This document shows, piece after piece, positions 53,950 through 63,881 of a stretch of DNA of 64,000 bases (position 1 is its first letter; each line of letters begins with the position of its first letter). The position numbers were made by a program, and so were the translations under genes. The notes beneath the pieces were generated by a model. That model worked only from the letters and a program-made list of their open reading frames with translations. It searched no databases and was not told the DNA's origin. This DNA comes from Photobacterium sanguinicancri (GTDB lineage: Bacteria > Pseudomonadota > Gammaproteobacteria > Enterobacterales > Vibrionaceae), in the NCBI RefSeq assembly GCF_024346675.1, contig NZ_AP024850.1, forward strand, positions 2,294,001 to 2,358,000, given 5' to 3'.

Positions 53950-54888
53950 TTACCGCAATACGTTGTCCCAATAGACAGGTTCACCTATGTGTACCCGTAC
54001 AAACTCGATAAAAGCATGCACTTTCTTAGGTAAAAATTTGTAACGAGGGTAAACCGCGTACAAAGGCATGTGCTGGCTCAGCGTCCAATCAGGCAATAAG
54101 CGCACTAACTTTCCTTCACTGAATTCTTTATCCAGTAGGTAAGTCGCTAAATATCCAATCCCATTGCCTGTGAGTGTTGCGTCTAAGATGGCATCGGCCG
54201 AATCGACTCTGAAATTGCCTTTTACTTTCAGTTGTACATTTGTATCTTCTTGATTATCAGCACTGGTCTTATTAAAGCTCCAAACGTTGTCTTTACGCTC
54301 TCGGCTGTAATACGTAATACAGTTATGAGCAGCGAGATCATCAGGTGTATACGGCACCCCATTACGCGCAAGATAATCAGGGCTCGCCACTAATACAAAA
54401 TGGCAATCCGCTAAATGACGGGCAACAAAACCCTCTGGTGGGGAATCTGTCATACCTATCCAGAGATCTAACTGTTCCGCGATAAGATCAACCCGATGAT
54501 CAAACAGGCTCAGTTCTAGATCGAGTTGTGGATATTTTTCATGAAACTCAGAAATGAAGGGCGCGATATGGTGACGAGCAAAAGATTGTGCAATTCCAAC
54601 CCGTAATAATCCCTGCGTAGTATCGCTGACTTCTAATAACTCGCTTTCGGCATCATTAATTTCGTTTGCTATATTTTCACAGTGCACCGCAAAACGTTGC
54701 CCTTCTTCTGTCAATGCAAACGAGCGGGTCGTGCGCTGTACTAACTGCACACCTAAACGTTCTTCCAGTTGCTGAATTTGTTTACTCACTTGAGTGCGAG
54801 AAATATCAAGCAACTGCGCAGCTTTAGTGAAGCTCTGCTGCTTAGTTAATGCATTGAAGACGATCATTTGCTGGGCTTTTTTTATCAT
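53950..54888 (-). CDS. LysR-family regulator (CrgA/AaeR-like subclass)
   Basis: A 312-residue protein. The N-terminal winged helix (MIVFNALTKQQSFTKAAQLL, then DISRTQVSKQIQQLEERLGV) is typical, followed by the effector domain (GLLRVGIAQSFARHHIAPFI...HNCITYYSRERKDNVW...TGNGIGYLATYLL). It lies upstream of nupC on the same strand with 265 bases between, but shows no sign of being its dedicated regulator. Target unknown. Confidence 0.93.
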   Translation of the reverse strand: MIKKAQQMIVFNALTKQQSFTKAAQLLDISRTQVSKQIQQLEERLGVQLVQRTTRSFALTEEGQRFAVHCENIANEINDAESELLEVSDTTQGLLRVGIAQSFARHHIAPFISEFHEKYPQLDLELSLFDHRVDLIAEQLDLWIGMTDSPPEGFVARHLADCHFVLVASPDYLARNGVPYTPDDLAAHNCITYYSRERKDNVWSFNKTSADNQEDTNVQLKVKGNFRVDSADAILDATLTGNGIGYLATYLLDKEFSEGKLVRLLPDWTLSQHMPLYAVYPRYKFLPKKVHAFIEFVRVHIGEPVYWDNVLR

Positions 54889-55045
54889 AAACTCTCTTAA
54901 ACCACTGTGTTGTTAGTTTTGTAGAAAATACTTTCATCATTCGCCTCGAATCTCGAAACTCATGATTGTCAAAAAACTTTACAAACTAAAGGTTACACCT
55001 TCCAAATAAAATTAAAATTTATTATAAATCAACGCACTGAAAACA

Positions 55046-55060
55046 TGGCCTACTAATTGC
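55046..55060 (+). promoter_or_regulatory. Sigma-54 promoter of the PEP-CTERM gene
   Basis: TGGCCTACTAATTGC has TGGC at -24 and TTGC at -12, GG and GC ten bases apart, matching TGGCAC-N5-TTGC at all core positions except the AC. The transcript would start about 25 bases before the ATG, leaving room for the RBS GGGAGAG. Confidence 0.65.
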
Positions 55061-55096
55061 GTTATTGAAATCACAAGCATCTAGGGAGAGAACGTT

Positions 55097-55657
55097 ATGA
55101 TTTCAAAGTTTAATACTGTTAAGAAACTCGCACTAACAGCAACACTACTTTTTGGTTCTGCAGCATCAGCGGGACCAATTGCAGTAGACACATGGTACGA
55201 GTTTAGCTTTGGTGCCACGGGATCGGCAGCACAAGCATGTACAAGCTGTTCAGCGAGCTCAGGTACTCCAACAGTATTCGCAGATGCACCAGCATGGACT
55301 TTCACCTCTACAGGCGGCCAAGGCTTTACCGTTGTAGATGCCTTCTTACGCGGTGACAGCTTTGATGTTTTCGACTTTGGCACATTATTATTTAGTACAA
55401 CCCCTGTAGCGGCAACAGGCACTTGTGGTAGCGATCCTGAAGTTTGTCTGGCAGATCCACTCGTTAGTAGCAACCGTGTTCTTTTAGCGGCGGGGGCTCA
55501 CTCAATTACAATGACTGTAAATAATAGTCCATTCAGTGGTGGTGCCGCTTATTTCCGATACGACGTGCCAGAGCCTACCACAATGTTTTTACTTGGTAGT
55601 GGCTTACTAGGTTTAGGTTACTTACGTCGCCGTAAATTGGCTGTTGAACAAAACTAA
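55097..55657 (+). CDS. PEP-CTERM sorting-signal protein
   Basis: A 186-residue secreted protein. The signal peptide ends ...FGSAASA. A beta-rich middle follows with two CxxC-like Cys pairs (AQACTSCSAS; GTCGSDPEVCLADP). The C-terminus is VPEPTTMFLLGSGLLGLGYL then RRRK (157-180), a complete PEP-CTERM signal: VPEP, membrane helix, Arg cluster. Such proteins are cut and sorted by exosortase EpsH and are tied to exopolysaccharide matrices. No exosortase is in the window. Single gene with its own sigma-54 promoter and terminator. Confidence 0.93.
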   Translation: MISKFNTVKKLALTATLLFGSAASAGPIAVDTWYEFSFGATGSAAQACTSCSASSGTPTVFADAPAWTFTSTGGQGFTVVDAFLRGDSFDVFDFGTLLFSTTPVAATGTCGSDPEVCLADPLVSSNRVLLAAGAHSITMTVNNSPFSGGAAYFRYDVPEPTTMFLLGSGLLGLGYLRRRKLAVEQN

Positions 55658-55675
55658 GCACTCAGAAAATTAGAC

Positions 55676-55709
55676 AAAAAAATACCGAACATAAAGTTCG
55701 GTATTTTTT
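55676..55709. terminator. Bidirectional terminator between PEP-CTERM and chemoreceptor genes
   Basis: Stem AAAAATACCGAAC / GTTCGGTATTTTT with an ATAAA loop; A and T runs serve both convergent genes. Confidence 0.9.
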
Positions 55710-55728
55710 ATCTGTACCTTTCTTTTCT

Positions 55729-57357
55729 TTATAACTTAAAGAAAGACAGCTGTTCTTTTTGTTGTTCCGCAAGTTGAGACAACTCAGCACTTGCTTGTGC
55801 ACTCTGGCTGATACCAGCAACATTCTGATTAATGATCTCAGACATGTTGGTCACATTACGGTTAATGTCTTGTGTAACCTGTGATTGCTGCTCAGCGGCC
55901 GTTGCAACTTGGGTATTCATATCGCTGATCTGAACGACAGATTCAGTAATACCAACCAGTGCATCATTTGCTTGATTAGACAACGCTTGGTTACGTTGAA
56001 GCATTTCAAGGCTCTGCTGCATGCTTTCGTTCGCATTACCAGACTGAGATTGAAGTTCTTCAATGATAGTTTGAATTTCTTGGGTTGAAGACTGAGTACG
56101 CGCAGCAAGCATACGTACTTCATCAGCAACAACCGCAAAACCACGACCAGACTCGCCCGCACGTGCAGCTTCAATCGCAGCATTCAACGCAAGCAAGTTG
56201 GTTTGCTCCGAGATACTACGGATAACTTCAATCACTTTGCTGATTTGCTCAGACTGATCTTTCAGGCGTGTAACCACACCAGCGGCTTCTTCGAGCGTGT
56301 TAGACATCTGTTGGCTAGCAGCATTGCTTTGCTCAAAGATATTCAAACCTTCTTTCGCTAGATCATCGGTCTGCTTCGCAGTCGCATCAGCATTGGTTGC
56401 GTTATCACTAACGTTATCAGCAGTGCTAGATAGCTCATTGACCGCAGAAGCAACCTGATCGATTTCGTTTAGTTCTTGCTGAGCATTCGCTTCAGACTGG
56501 GTCATTACCGCAGCAAGTTCCGTTGAAGCAGATGCAACATCTTCACTGATACGAATAAGCGCATCAACAGTGGTATGCAGCTGAGCCACAGTTCTATTAA
56601 CGTCTTCACTTAGACGAGCAACTTCGTTTTCACCATCTTGATCGGCTTTAACACGTAAGTTACCACTCGCCACTTCACGCATAACGGCTTGTAGCTTAAC
56701 AATTGGGTTTACGATTAAGCCAGATAACCACCACGCGCCAAAAATGGCGATAGCAAATACAGCTAAGATAGCCATAGAAGCTTTAAGCATCACAGCTGCG
56801 TTATCTTCCGCACTTTGTTCCATGCTTTGTTTACCATAAGCATTTACGTCTTGCGAAAGCTTATTAATGGTAGCAACCATGGTATTACCGACGGTACGGT
56901 AATCAGCGATAAAACGGTTAAATTCGTCTTTCGACACTACGCCAGTATCGTAGCGGTTAAAGAAAGCAACAGCACGAGTCGAGTATTGGATGTATGCATC
57001 AATTGCATTTTTTACATTTTTAGCATCATCACGAAACTGTGGTACTTGATCTATTTGTTGAAGGTCTTCTGTAATTTTACGCGCACCGCTTTTCAGTTCA
57101 CTTAAGAACGAATCACGACGGCTTGCATCATAAATTGCATACACCGCACTAATACGTAGTGGGTAAACTTGGTCATCGATATTAGCAAGCGTGTCTTTGT
57201 ACTCAATTAATGCGTTCGTATTCTGCGTAACATGTGTTTGTTCACTTTCTAACTCTGTTTTGGTAAATAACAAAGACAAAAAAAGTACAACGGCCATCAA
57301 TAGCACGGGTAGTAATACCTGCGTGCGAATTGATAGATTCTTTAAAGAAAAATTCAT
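55729..57357 (-). CDS. Methyl-accepting chemotaxis protein
   Basis: ATG 57357 (GAGG upstream) is used, giving 542 residues; 27 further codons upstream are open but unsupported. First membrane helix about 11-30, a four-helix-bundle periplasmic sensor (about 35-190), second helix about 190-212, HAMP ([20 protein letters not shown]), then the signalling hairpin with tip [20 protein letters not shown] followed by [19 protein letters not shown]. There is no C-terminal pentapeptide tether for CheR. The ligand is unknown. Divergent from pstS with 405 bases between. Confidence 0.95.
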   Translation of the reverse strand: MNFSLKNLSIRTQVLLPVLLMAVVLFLSLLFTKTELESEQTHVTQNTNALIEYKDTLANIDDQVYPLRISAVYAIYDASRRDSFLSELKSGARKITEDLQQIDQVPQFRDDAKNVKNAIDAYIQYSTRAVAFFNRYDTGVVSKDEFNRFIADYRTVGNTMVATINKLSQDVNAYGKQSMEQSAEDNAAVMLKASMAILAVFAIAIFGAWWLSGLIVNPIVKLQAVMREVASGNLRVKADQDGENEVARLSEDVNRTVAQLHTTVDALIRISEDVASASTELAAVMTQSEANAQQELNEIDQVASAVNELSSTADNVSDNATNADATAKQTDDLAKEGLNIFEQSNAASQQMSNTLEEAAGVVTRLKDQSEQISKVIEVIRSISEQTNLLALNAAIEAARAGESGRGFAVVADEVRMLAARTQSSTQEIQTIIEELQSQSGNANESMQQSLEMLQRNQALSNQANDALVGITESVVQISDMNTQVATAAEQQSQVTQDINRNVTNMSEIINQNVAGISQSAQASAELSQLAEQQKEQLSFFKL

Positions 57358-57762
57358 CGAAAACCTCAAATAAATAACTGAAATATCTTTACCTTCGGCC
57401 TGAATTGATAATTTTATAAAGCCGATAATGGCGTGCATTATCGCTTATAAATCAATAAAAAGGTAGATCTAGATCACAGAAATAGATCGTTTTATGTCAA
57501 TTAAACACATAAGATCGCGACGCAGTTCACATCAAAAAAACACCAAGCAATCGCAATAAATTAACACCGGTGCTAGCAATCATCGAATACCAACAACTTA
57601 TCGCCAAAATCACCGCTATGTGACTTATATAAGAAGCAATTATGGCAACCGTCATACAGTGTTCAAACTACTGAAACATAATTGTCATAAAACTCCCCTA
57701 ATCTTGGCTTCGTTCATACAAACCCAATTGGCAATTACGCCATCATGTAAAGGACCAGGAAA
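57358..57762. other. Divergent chemoreceptor / pstS regulatory region
   Basis: It holds the promoters of both genes. The pstS-proximal third contains the phased Pho box array. The chemoreceptor-proximal part has no recognised operator. Confidence 0.5.
57649..57692 (+). promoter_or_regulatory. PhoB box array upstream of pstS
   Basis: Four successive 11-base units, CCGTCATACAG, TGTTCAAACTA, CTGAAACATAA and TTGTCATAAAA, fit the CTGTCATA-A/T-A/T-A/T direct-repeat pattern of PhoB sites in exact 11-base phase. Units one and four are the best matches. Their position, 70-114 bases before the pstS ATG, suits PhoB activation. Confidence 0.65.
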
Positions 57763-58587
57763 ATGAAAACAAAGGTTATCGGTGCACTAGCTCTTGCAGG
57801 TTCAATGGCTTTTAACGCAGCTGCAGTTGCAAACGAAACAATCTCTGTTGTTGGCTCTAGCTCAGTAACACCACTCATGGAAGTTTTTGGTGAAACATAC
57901 AGCAAAGCAAACCCATCTGTGTTTGTTGAAGTACAAGGCCCAGGTTCATCTGCTGGCATTCGCGCCGCTAAAGATGGATCAGCTGACCTTGGTATGAGTT
58001 CTCGTAACTTGAAAGATTCTGAAAAAGCGAGTGACTTAAAAGAAATCGTTGTTGCTCGTGACGGTATCGCGGTTGTAGTACATAACAGCAACCCAGTAAA
58101 AGATTTGAACAAAGAAGACGTTACAAAAATCTACAAAGGCGAAATCACTAACTGGAAACAAGTTGGCGGCGAAGACAAGCCAATCGTTGTAGTAACGCGT
58201 GACACAGCATCTGGTACACGTGGTGCATTTGAAGACATCATGAGCCTTAAAAAGAAAATTAACGACATCAAAGTGTCGGCAATTTCTCAACGTGCACAAG
58301 TTGCATCAGGTAACGGTCAGCTAAAAACAACAGTTGCAAACAACCCATTCGCTATCGGCTATATCTCATTAGGTACTGTTGATAATTCTCTAAAAGCCGT
58401 TTCAGTTGATGGACACGCACCTTCTGTTGCCGCTATCAAATCTGGTGAATACAAGGTACAGCGTCCGTTCCTAGTGCTTTACCAAGCAACAAAAATCAAC
58501 CCAGCGTCTAAGACTTTCCTAGACTGGACGCAAACTGAAGAAGCACAAAAGCTTGTTTCAGGTAAAGGCTACATCGCAGTTAACTAA
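57763..58587 (+). CDS. pstS: Periplasmic phosphate-binding protein PstS
   Basis: A 274-residue protein with signal peptide ending AAAVA. Phosphate-binding stretches: VVGSSSVTPLMEVFGETY, GPGSSAGIRAAKDGSADLGM-type loop, and RDTASGTRGAFEDIM. This is the short PstS type found in vibrios. First gene of pstSCAB behind a Pho box; a hairpin after the gene likely lowers expression of the transporter genes relative to PstS. Confidence 0.96.
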   Translation: MKTKVIGALALAGSMAFNAAAVANETISVVGSSSVTPLMEVFGETYSKANPSVFVEVQGPGSSAGIRAAKDGSADLGMSSRNLKDSEKASDLKEIVVARDGIAVVVHNSNPVKDLNKEDVTKIYKGEITNWKQVGGEDKPIVVVTRDTASGTRGAFEDIMSLKKKINDIKVSAISQRAQVASGNGQLKTTVANNPFAIGYISLGTVDNSLKAVSVDGHAPSVAAIKSGEYKVQRPFLVLYQATKINPASKTFLDWTQTEEAQKLVSGKGYIAVN

Positions 58588-58598
58588 GTAACCCTTTG

Positions 58599-58627
58599 AT
58601 AACGCTCAGCGATTTGCTGAGCGTTAT
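58599..58627 (+). terminator. Intercistronic attenuator hairpin between pstS and pstC
   Basis: Stem ATAACGCTCAGC / GCTGAGCGTTAT with a GATTT loop, then TGTTTTG: a strong stem with a weak T tract, as expected for partial termination or 3'-end stabilisation of the pstS message. Confidence 0.75.
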
Positions 58628-58678
58628 GTTTTGCCTCAATGTCAGCCGCTTATATTGCTGGCAGTTGGAGTTGTTATT

Positions 58679-59587
58679 ATGACCATCGCAAATATTGAAA
58701 AAACAACGAAGATGTCGTCACTACGCTCGAAAAAAACGATCGACTGGCGTGAACTGTTCTTCAAAAACCTTTTTATGCTTAGTGCTGCACTAGGTATTTT
58801 ATCTCTAATTACAATTGCTTATTTCATCTTCCGTGAAGGGATTGATGCCTTTAGATATGCAGGCGTTTCTGGCATTGTTCTAGGCTCTGACTGGCTACCA
58901 CCCGCACTTTACGGTATTGCACCCATGATTGTAGCCTCGCTGGTTTCTACAGCGGGTGCGGTAATTTTAGGTGTACCAATTGGCGTGCTTACCGCGATTT
59001 TTATCGCAGAAGTTGCCCCTAAGCGTTTAGCCAACATCATTCGCCCAATGATTGAATTATTGGCAGGCATTCCATCGGTAGTGTACGGCTTCTTTGGCCT
59101 AGTGATTATCGTCCCGCTTATTCAGAATGTATTTTCAGTACCCGCGGGCAACACGGTACTGGCCGGTATTATCGTACTTGCCGTGATGATTTTACCGACG
59201 GTTATAACCGTTTCTGAAACATCGATTCGCGCTGTACCTCGCACATACAAAGAAGGTTCTTTGGCATTAGGTGCTTCGCAGATGTTCACCATCTTCAAGC
59301 TATTAGTGCCCGCTGCACGCTCTGGCATCATGACTGGCGTTATCTTAGGTATCGCTCGTGCACTGGGTGAAACCATGGCAATCATTATGGTAATGGGTAA
59401 CTCGCCAGCAATGCCTGAAGGCTTGCTAGATTCAGCACGAACGCTGACGGCGAACATTGCTATTGAGATGTCTTACGCAACAGGTGTTCACGCAAGTGCA
59501 CTGTATGCGACTGGTATCGTTCTTCTGGTCTTCATTATGACGCTGAACGCTGCGCTTCTTTACCTAAACCGTGAGCGCGCGAGGTAA
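58679..59587 (+). CDS. pstC: Phosphate ABC transporter permease PstC
   Basis: ATG 58679 is used (GGAG nine bases upstream); an earlier in-frame start at 58631 overlaps the attenuator. 302 residues, six membrane helices, and the EAA-type loop RTYKEGSLALGASQMFTIFK. PELLAGIPSVVYGFFG-type family motif present (IELLAGIPSVVYGFFGLVII). Pairs with PstA in the inner membrane. Five bases separate it from pstA. Confidence 0.96.
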   Translation: MTIANIEKTTKMSSLRSKKTIDWRELFFKNLFMLSAALGILSLITIAYFIFREGIDAFRYAGVSGIVLGSDWLPPALYGIAPMIVASLVSTAGAVILGVPIGVLTAIFIAEVAPKRLANIIRPMIELLAGIPSVVYGFFGLVIIVPLIQNVFSVPAGNTVLAGIIVLAVMILPTVITVSETSIRAVPRTYKEGSLALGASQMFTIFKLLVPAARSGIMTGVILGIARALGETMAIIMVMGNSPAMPEGLLDSARTLTANIAIEMSYATGVHASALYATGIVLLVFIMTLNAALLYLNRERAR

Positions 59588-59592
59588 CTATT

Positions 59593-60459
59593 ATGGCTTT
59601 ACAAGCAACGAATACAGCACATCAACTAATGAAAGATAAAATATCATTAGGTGTTATTTGGGCATCTGCTGCCGTGACTGTAGGTTTCTTACTTTGGGTA
59701 GTTTGGTACATCCTGAGTAACGGCTTATCGTATGTAGATTGGACGTTTGTTACCTCTAACTACACCACTATTGGCCAAGAGTCTGGTATTTGGCCAATGA
59801 TCGTCTCAACCCTATACATGGTTGCCGCTTCTATTGCAGTTGCTGCACCACTGGGCATCATGACGGCCATTTACTTAACTGAATACGCCAAAGTAGGCAG
59901 TAAGTTAGTTAAAGTTATCCGTTTTTGTACTGAATCTTTAGCTGGTATACCGTCGATTATCTACGGTCTATTCGGTATGACCTTCTTCGTCGTCGTACTG
60001 GGCTTTGGCTACTCGATTCTGTCTGGTGCATTAACACTGAGTATCCTTATTCTGCCGGTAATTATCCGTACAACGGAAGAAGCATTAATGGCAGTACCTC
60101 AGACTTACCGTGAAGGTTCGTACGGTCTGGGCGCTTCAAAAATCTACACCATTTGGAGACTTATTTTACCAAGCGCAATGCCGGGTATCGTAACCTCTAT
60201 CATCCTCAGCGTTGGTCGTGTAATTGGTGAATCAGCACCAGTATTCATGACAGCAGGCATGGTTGCCCGCGTACCAGAGAGTGTTCTTGACTCTGGCCGT
60301 ACGTTAACCGTTCACCTGTATAAGTTAACGCAAGAGCTATACACGATTCACGAATGGCAACAAGCCTACGCAACGGCAACCATTCTGATTGTAATTGTTC
60401 TAATGATTAACTTATTAACCAAACTGATTGCTAGCCGTTTCAATACAGCGACTTACTAA
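59593..60459 (+). CDS. pstA: Phosphate ABC transporter permease PstA
   Basis: A 288-residue protein with six membrane helices. Family motif [20 protein letters not shown] and the EAA loop [20 protein letters not shown]. Partner of PstC. Short spacing on both sides marks it as an inner operon gene. Confidence 0.96.
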   Translation: MALQATNTAHQLMKDKISLGVIWASAAVTVGFLLWVVWYILSNGLSYVDWTFVTSNYTTIGQESGIWPMIVSTLYMVAASIAVAAPLGIMTAIYLTEYAKVGSKLVKVIRFCTESLAGIPSIIYGLFGMTFFVVVLGFGYSILSGALTLSILILPVIIRTTEEALMAVPQTYREGSYGLGASKIYTIWRLILPSAMPGIVTSIILSVGRVIGESAPVFMTAGMVARVPESVLDSGRTLTVHLYKLTQELYTIHEWQQAYATATILIVIVLMINLLTKLIASRFNTATY

Positions 60460-60476
60460 TTTTGAGGAAGACACCC

Positions 60477-61226
60477 ATGAACAAATTTGATATCCAAGAC
60501 CTAGACCTATACTACGGCGCGAACCAAGCACTTAAAAAAATTAACCTGCCTATTCCAAACCGTCAGGTAACAGCATTAATCGGCCCATCGGGCTGTGGTA
60601 AATCAACCCTACTTCGTTGTTTGAACCGCATGAACGACCTGATTGAAGGCGTGAAAATCGACGGCAATCTAACAATGGATGGCGAGAACGTTTACGGCAA
60701 CATCGACGTTTCTCAGCTGCGTATTAAAGTGGGCATGGTGTTCCAAAAGCCCAACCCGTTCCCAATGAGCATCTACGAAAACGTTGCTTATGGCCTTCGC
60801 GCTCAAGGCGTAAAAGATAAGAAAGAATTAGACAAAGTGGTTGAACAATCACTGCGTGGCGCAGCACTGTGGGATGAAGTAAAAGATCGCCTTAAATCAC
60901 ACGCCTTTGGCCTGTCTGGTGGTCAGCAACAACGCCTATGTATTGCCCGTACAATTGCGATGCAGCCAGAAGTTATCCTAATGGATGAACCAACATCGGC
61001 TCTGGACCCAATCGCAACCAAAAAGATTGAAGATTTGATGGAATCACTCAAGAAAGAGTTCACCATCGTTATCGTGACTCACTCTATGCAACAAGCGCGT
61101 CGTATTTCAGACCGCACTGCCTTCTTCCTGATGGGTGAATTAGTTGAACACGATGAAACACAATCCCTATTTAGCAACCCAGGCGATGACCGTACCCGCG
61201 GTTACGTCAATGGTGACTTCGGCTAA
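60477..61226 (+). CDS. pstB: Phosphate ABC transporter ATPase PstB
   Basis: ATG 60477 (GAGGAAG seven bases upstream) is used; a TTG at 60462 overlaps the RBS. 249 residues. Walker [10 protein letters not shown], signature [13 protein letters not shown], Walker [13 protein letters not shown], and switch [14 protein letters not shown], all typical of PstB. It energises phosphate uptake. No phoU follows; the operon ends at a strong terminator. Confidence 0.97.
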   Translation: MNKFDIQDLDLYYGANQALKKINLPIPNRQVTALIGPSGCGKSTLLRCLNRMNDLIEGVKIDGNLTMDGENVYGNIDVSQLRIKVGMVFQKPNPFPMSIYENVAYGLRAQGVKDKKELDKVVEQSLRGAALWDEVKDRLKSHAFGLSGGQQQRLCIARTIAMQPEVILMDEPTSALDPIATKKIEDLMESLKKEFTIVIVTHSMQQARRISDRTAFFLMGELVEHDETQSLFSNPGDDRTRGYVNGDFG

Positions 61227-61322
61227 TCATCCACTGATGTGAAGGCCATTTACTCTCAAAACTGGCCTTCACTATTCCTCAGTTGCCGTATTGAAACGAA
61301 TAATAAAAGCGATGGTACTATT

Positions 61323-61350
61323 GCCCCCTTCTTGTAAGGGGGCTTTTTTT
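61323..61350 (+). terminator. Terminator of pstSCAB
   Basis: Stem GCCCCCTT / AAGGGGGC with a CTTGT loop followed by seven T residues, about 97 bases after pstB. The T tract touches the stop of the convergent VanZ-like gene. Confidence 0.9.
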
Positions 61351-61705
61351 ATTCTTTTAAGAACAGCTTGTCAGCGACAAAAGCTAAAGTGATACCGCAC
61401 AGTAAGCCCAGGCCATTGGCTAATAAATCGAGCCATTCACCATAGCGGTTCACATAGGGCTGAAGCAGCTCAATTGCGCCACTCCAACAAAAGAACAACA
61501 CAACTATCCAAAGCCAATGTTTTGGTCTTCTCAGCGCTACGCTAAAAATCAATGCACCATACGCAATGAAATGGTGGGTTTTGTCTGTACCGGGTACTGT
61601 CGGTAGTTCAGCTAATGGCGTTAAAGACAAAACAGTAATCAGGGCTAAATTGAGTGCCGCAATGATCAACCAATGTCGACGAATGAAATTTAATAATAGC
61701 TGCAT
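61349..61705 (-). CDS. VanZ-like small membrane protein
   Basis: A 118-residue protein with four membrane helices. VanZ-family motif PGTDKTHHFIAYGALIFSVA followed by the C-terminal GEWLDLLANGLGLLCGI (D-x-x-A-N-x-x-G). The function of stand-alone VanZ-like proteins is unknown. Convergent with pstB. Confidence 0.88.
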   Translation of the reverse strand: MQLLLNFIRRHWLIIAALNLALITVLSLTPLAELPTVPGTDKTHHFIAYGALIFSVALRRPKHWLWIVVLFFCWSGAIELLQPYVNRYGEWLDLLANGLGLLCGITLAFVADKLFLKE

Positions 61706-61844
61706 TTAGTACTTTCCAAGCGAGAAGTGAGGCTGTTATTTTTGGCAGTGTAAACAGGGGATTAATGCAACACAAGCGTTTGGGTATGAAACTCGCTCAT
61801 TAGGTATAGCTCTCGTATTCGTATTCTTATTCTCTGCTTTAAAA

Positions 61845-61879
61845 ACAAAATAAAAACGGCCTTCCGAAGAAAGCCGTTC
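61845..61879 (-). terminator. Terminator of the Sel1-repeat gene
   Basis: On the minus strand, AACGGCTTTC, loop TTCG, GAAGGCCGTT, then TTTATTTTG, 47 bases after the stop. Confidence 0.85.
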
Positions 61880-61925
61880 TAAATAATAACGCTTTAATTA
61901 AACAATCAATCTGTCTGTCTATCGA

Positions 61926-63881
61926 CTAACAGCCACCTGAATCCCATTCAAACTGCGATGTGAACGCATTCCATTTTTGTTGTGCTTGGAAATGCACTTT
62001 ACGGCCATCGGAGTAAGTACGGTAACAGTTACCATTGGTGCACTTAGTATTACAAGTGACAAATCCCGATTTAGCCCGTGGCTTTGCAGGGTACGGATCG
62101 TTTGATACTCGCGCTGTTTTCTTCGGCTTAACTGGCACATTCTTCACCAGTTGGTCGGATTTGATATAACCCAAAGCGTAATTGTTTATATCGAGCACTT
62201 CTGTCCAAGCATCGTTACTTCCTAAGCTATAAACATAGGTGCCTTTCGACAGCTTCTTAACCACATCGCTGCTTGCGTTGGTTGCAGACAAAATATTCAC
62301 TGTTGGCGCGTTGGTTTTAAGTTTATTCAACTTAGCCAGTGCATCTTGAATATTATTCTTAGCAAGTTTATTACCTTGCTTCGCGGATTTAGCAAACCAA
62401 TATGCAGCCCACGCGTAGTTTTTCTTAACGCCCTGACCTTTTTTGTAGAGCAAGCCTAGGTTGTTTTGCGCAGAAGCATGATCACTCTTCGCCGCTTTAC
62501 TATACCAGTTAAACGCAGCCTCATTGTCTTTAGCAGTTCCCTCACCATTGTCATACATAACACCTAAATTATATTGGGATGTAGTATGCCCTTGCTCTGC
62601 TGCTTTTTTATACCAAGTGAATGCCGTGCGATTATTCTTATTATTACCTTTTCCGAATGCATAGCTGTTAGCGTATTTAAATTGTGCGTCGGCATCGCCT
62701 TGTTTAGCCGCTTTGCCATACCACTTCGCTGCCGTTGAAAAGCTCTTATCGACACCTTCACCATTATAATAACGGTTACCCAACGCATATTGGGCATTAC
62801 GATTGCCTTGGTCAGCTGCTTTAGTTAGCCACTTAACGGCTTGTTGATAATTCAGTTCAACACCTTCACCGTTGCTATACAAAATGCCAAGATTGCCTTG
62901 TGCACTAGCATAGCCTTGCAACGCGGCTTGCTTGAACCAATGCGCTGCGGCTTTTTTATCTACCGTGCCTGCATAGCCAAAGTAATACGACAGCCCGACA
63001 TTGTATTGCCCCACAGCTAAATTCTGATTTGCTGCCTTAATGTGCCATTCAAGTGCTTTTTTTGCGTCTTTCTTAACACCCTTACCATCTCTGTAAAGGT
63101 TACCAAGTTGGTTTTGTGCACCTGCTAGCCCTTGCACTGCCGCTTGTTCGTAAAGAGACTTTGCTTGAACATAATCACGTTTAACACCGCGGCCGCTCTC
63201 GTACATATCCGCTAGATTAAACTGCCCTGAAGCCGCCCCTTGTTTGGCCGCTTTTTGGTACCACTTAAAAGCCTCTGAATTACTTTGTTTAACCCCAATG
63301 CCATTTTCATACATAATGCCGAGGTTGTTTTGGGCTGATGGGTGATTTTGATTGGCGGCTTTCAAATACCAGCTCGCCGCTTCTTTATTATCTTTGTCTA
63401 AGCCTTCAATGCCATTATCGTAATACACCCCTAAGTTATACTCGGCGATACGATTTCCTTTTTCTGCCAATAAGAAAGTCTTAATTGTTGGCTTATAGCG
63501 TTCAATAAACTTAGCGGCTTCAGGCTGTCCCTGTGCTGCCGCTTGTTTAATATACTGATGGCCTTTTGCAAAATGTTGGTCATTAAAGGTTATCAAGCCA
63601 TATTGATACTGTGCTTTTGCCATTCCCACATCTGCTGCTTTTTTTAGCCACTCGATATCAGATTCAGACACGCGGTTATAGCGGCTGCTTGCTAAATCAT
63701 AAATGCCGTACATCGCATCTACATTGCCTTCTTCCGCTAGCGCTAGCCAAATTTCTTGCGCTTTTGCAGGCTCACCCTCTTGAAGGGCTGATAATCCATC
63801 TTCATATGTTGAAGCACAGCCCGTAAGCAAACTCAGTGAGCACAATGTTGCGAGTAATAGTCTTTTAGAGATTATTTCCAT
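61926..63881 (-). CDS. Sel1-repeat lipoprotein with SH3-like and Cys-rich C-terminal domains
   Basis: A 651-residue protein with lipobox LLTGC (Cys22). From about residue 35 to 515 it is built of roughly thirteen Sel1 repeats of 36 residues (A...YNLG.MY.NG.GV.KD...A..WY.KAA.QG), forming a solenoid for protein-protein contacts. A bacterial SH3-like domain follows (NILSATNASSDVVKKLSKGT, about 530-585). The tail has five Cys within about 45 residues (TCNTKCTNGNCYRTYSDGRK...). Probably periplasmic, outer-membrane attached. The partner is unknown; peptidoglycan or envelope complex contact is plausible. Confidence 0.93.
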   Translation of the reverse strand: MEIISKRLLLATLCSLSLLTGCASTYEDGLSALQEGEPAKAQEIWLALAEEGNVDAMYGIYDLASSRYNRVSESDIEWLKKAADVGMAKAQYQYGLITFNDQHFAKGHQYIKQAAAQGQPEAAKFIERYKPTIKTFLLAEKGNRIAEYNLGVYYDNGIEGLDKDNKEAASWYLKAANQNHPSAQNNLGIMYENGIGVKQSNSEAFKWYQKAAKQGAASGQFNLADMYESGRGVKRDYVQAKSLYEQAAVQGLAGAQNQLGNLYRDGKGVKKDAKKALEWHIKAANQNLAVGQYNVGLSYYFGYAGTVDKKAAAHWFKQAALQGYASAQGNLGILYSNGEGVELNYQQAVKWLTKAADQGNRNAQYALGNRYYNGEGVDKSFSTAAKWYGKAAKQGDADAQFKYANSYAFGKGNNKNNRTAFTWYKKAAEQGHTTSQYNLGVMYDNGEGTAKDNEAAFNWYSKAAKSDHASAQNNLGLLYKKGQGVKKNYAWAAYWFAKSAKQGNKLAKNNIQDALAKLNKLKTNAPTVNILSATNASSDVVKKLSKGTYVYSLGSNDAWTEVLDINNYALGYIKSDQLVKNVPVKPKKTARVSNDPYPAKPRAKSGFVTCNTKCTNGNCYRTYSDGRKVHFQAQQKWNAFTSQFEWDSGGC

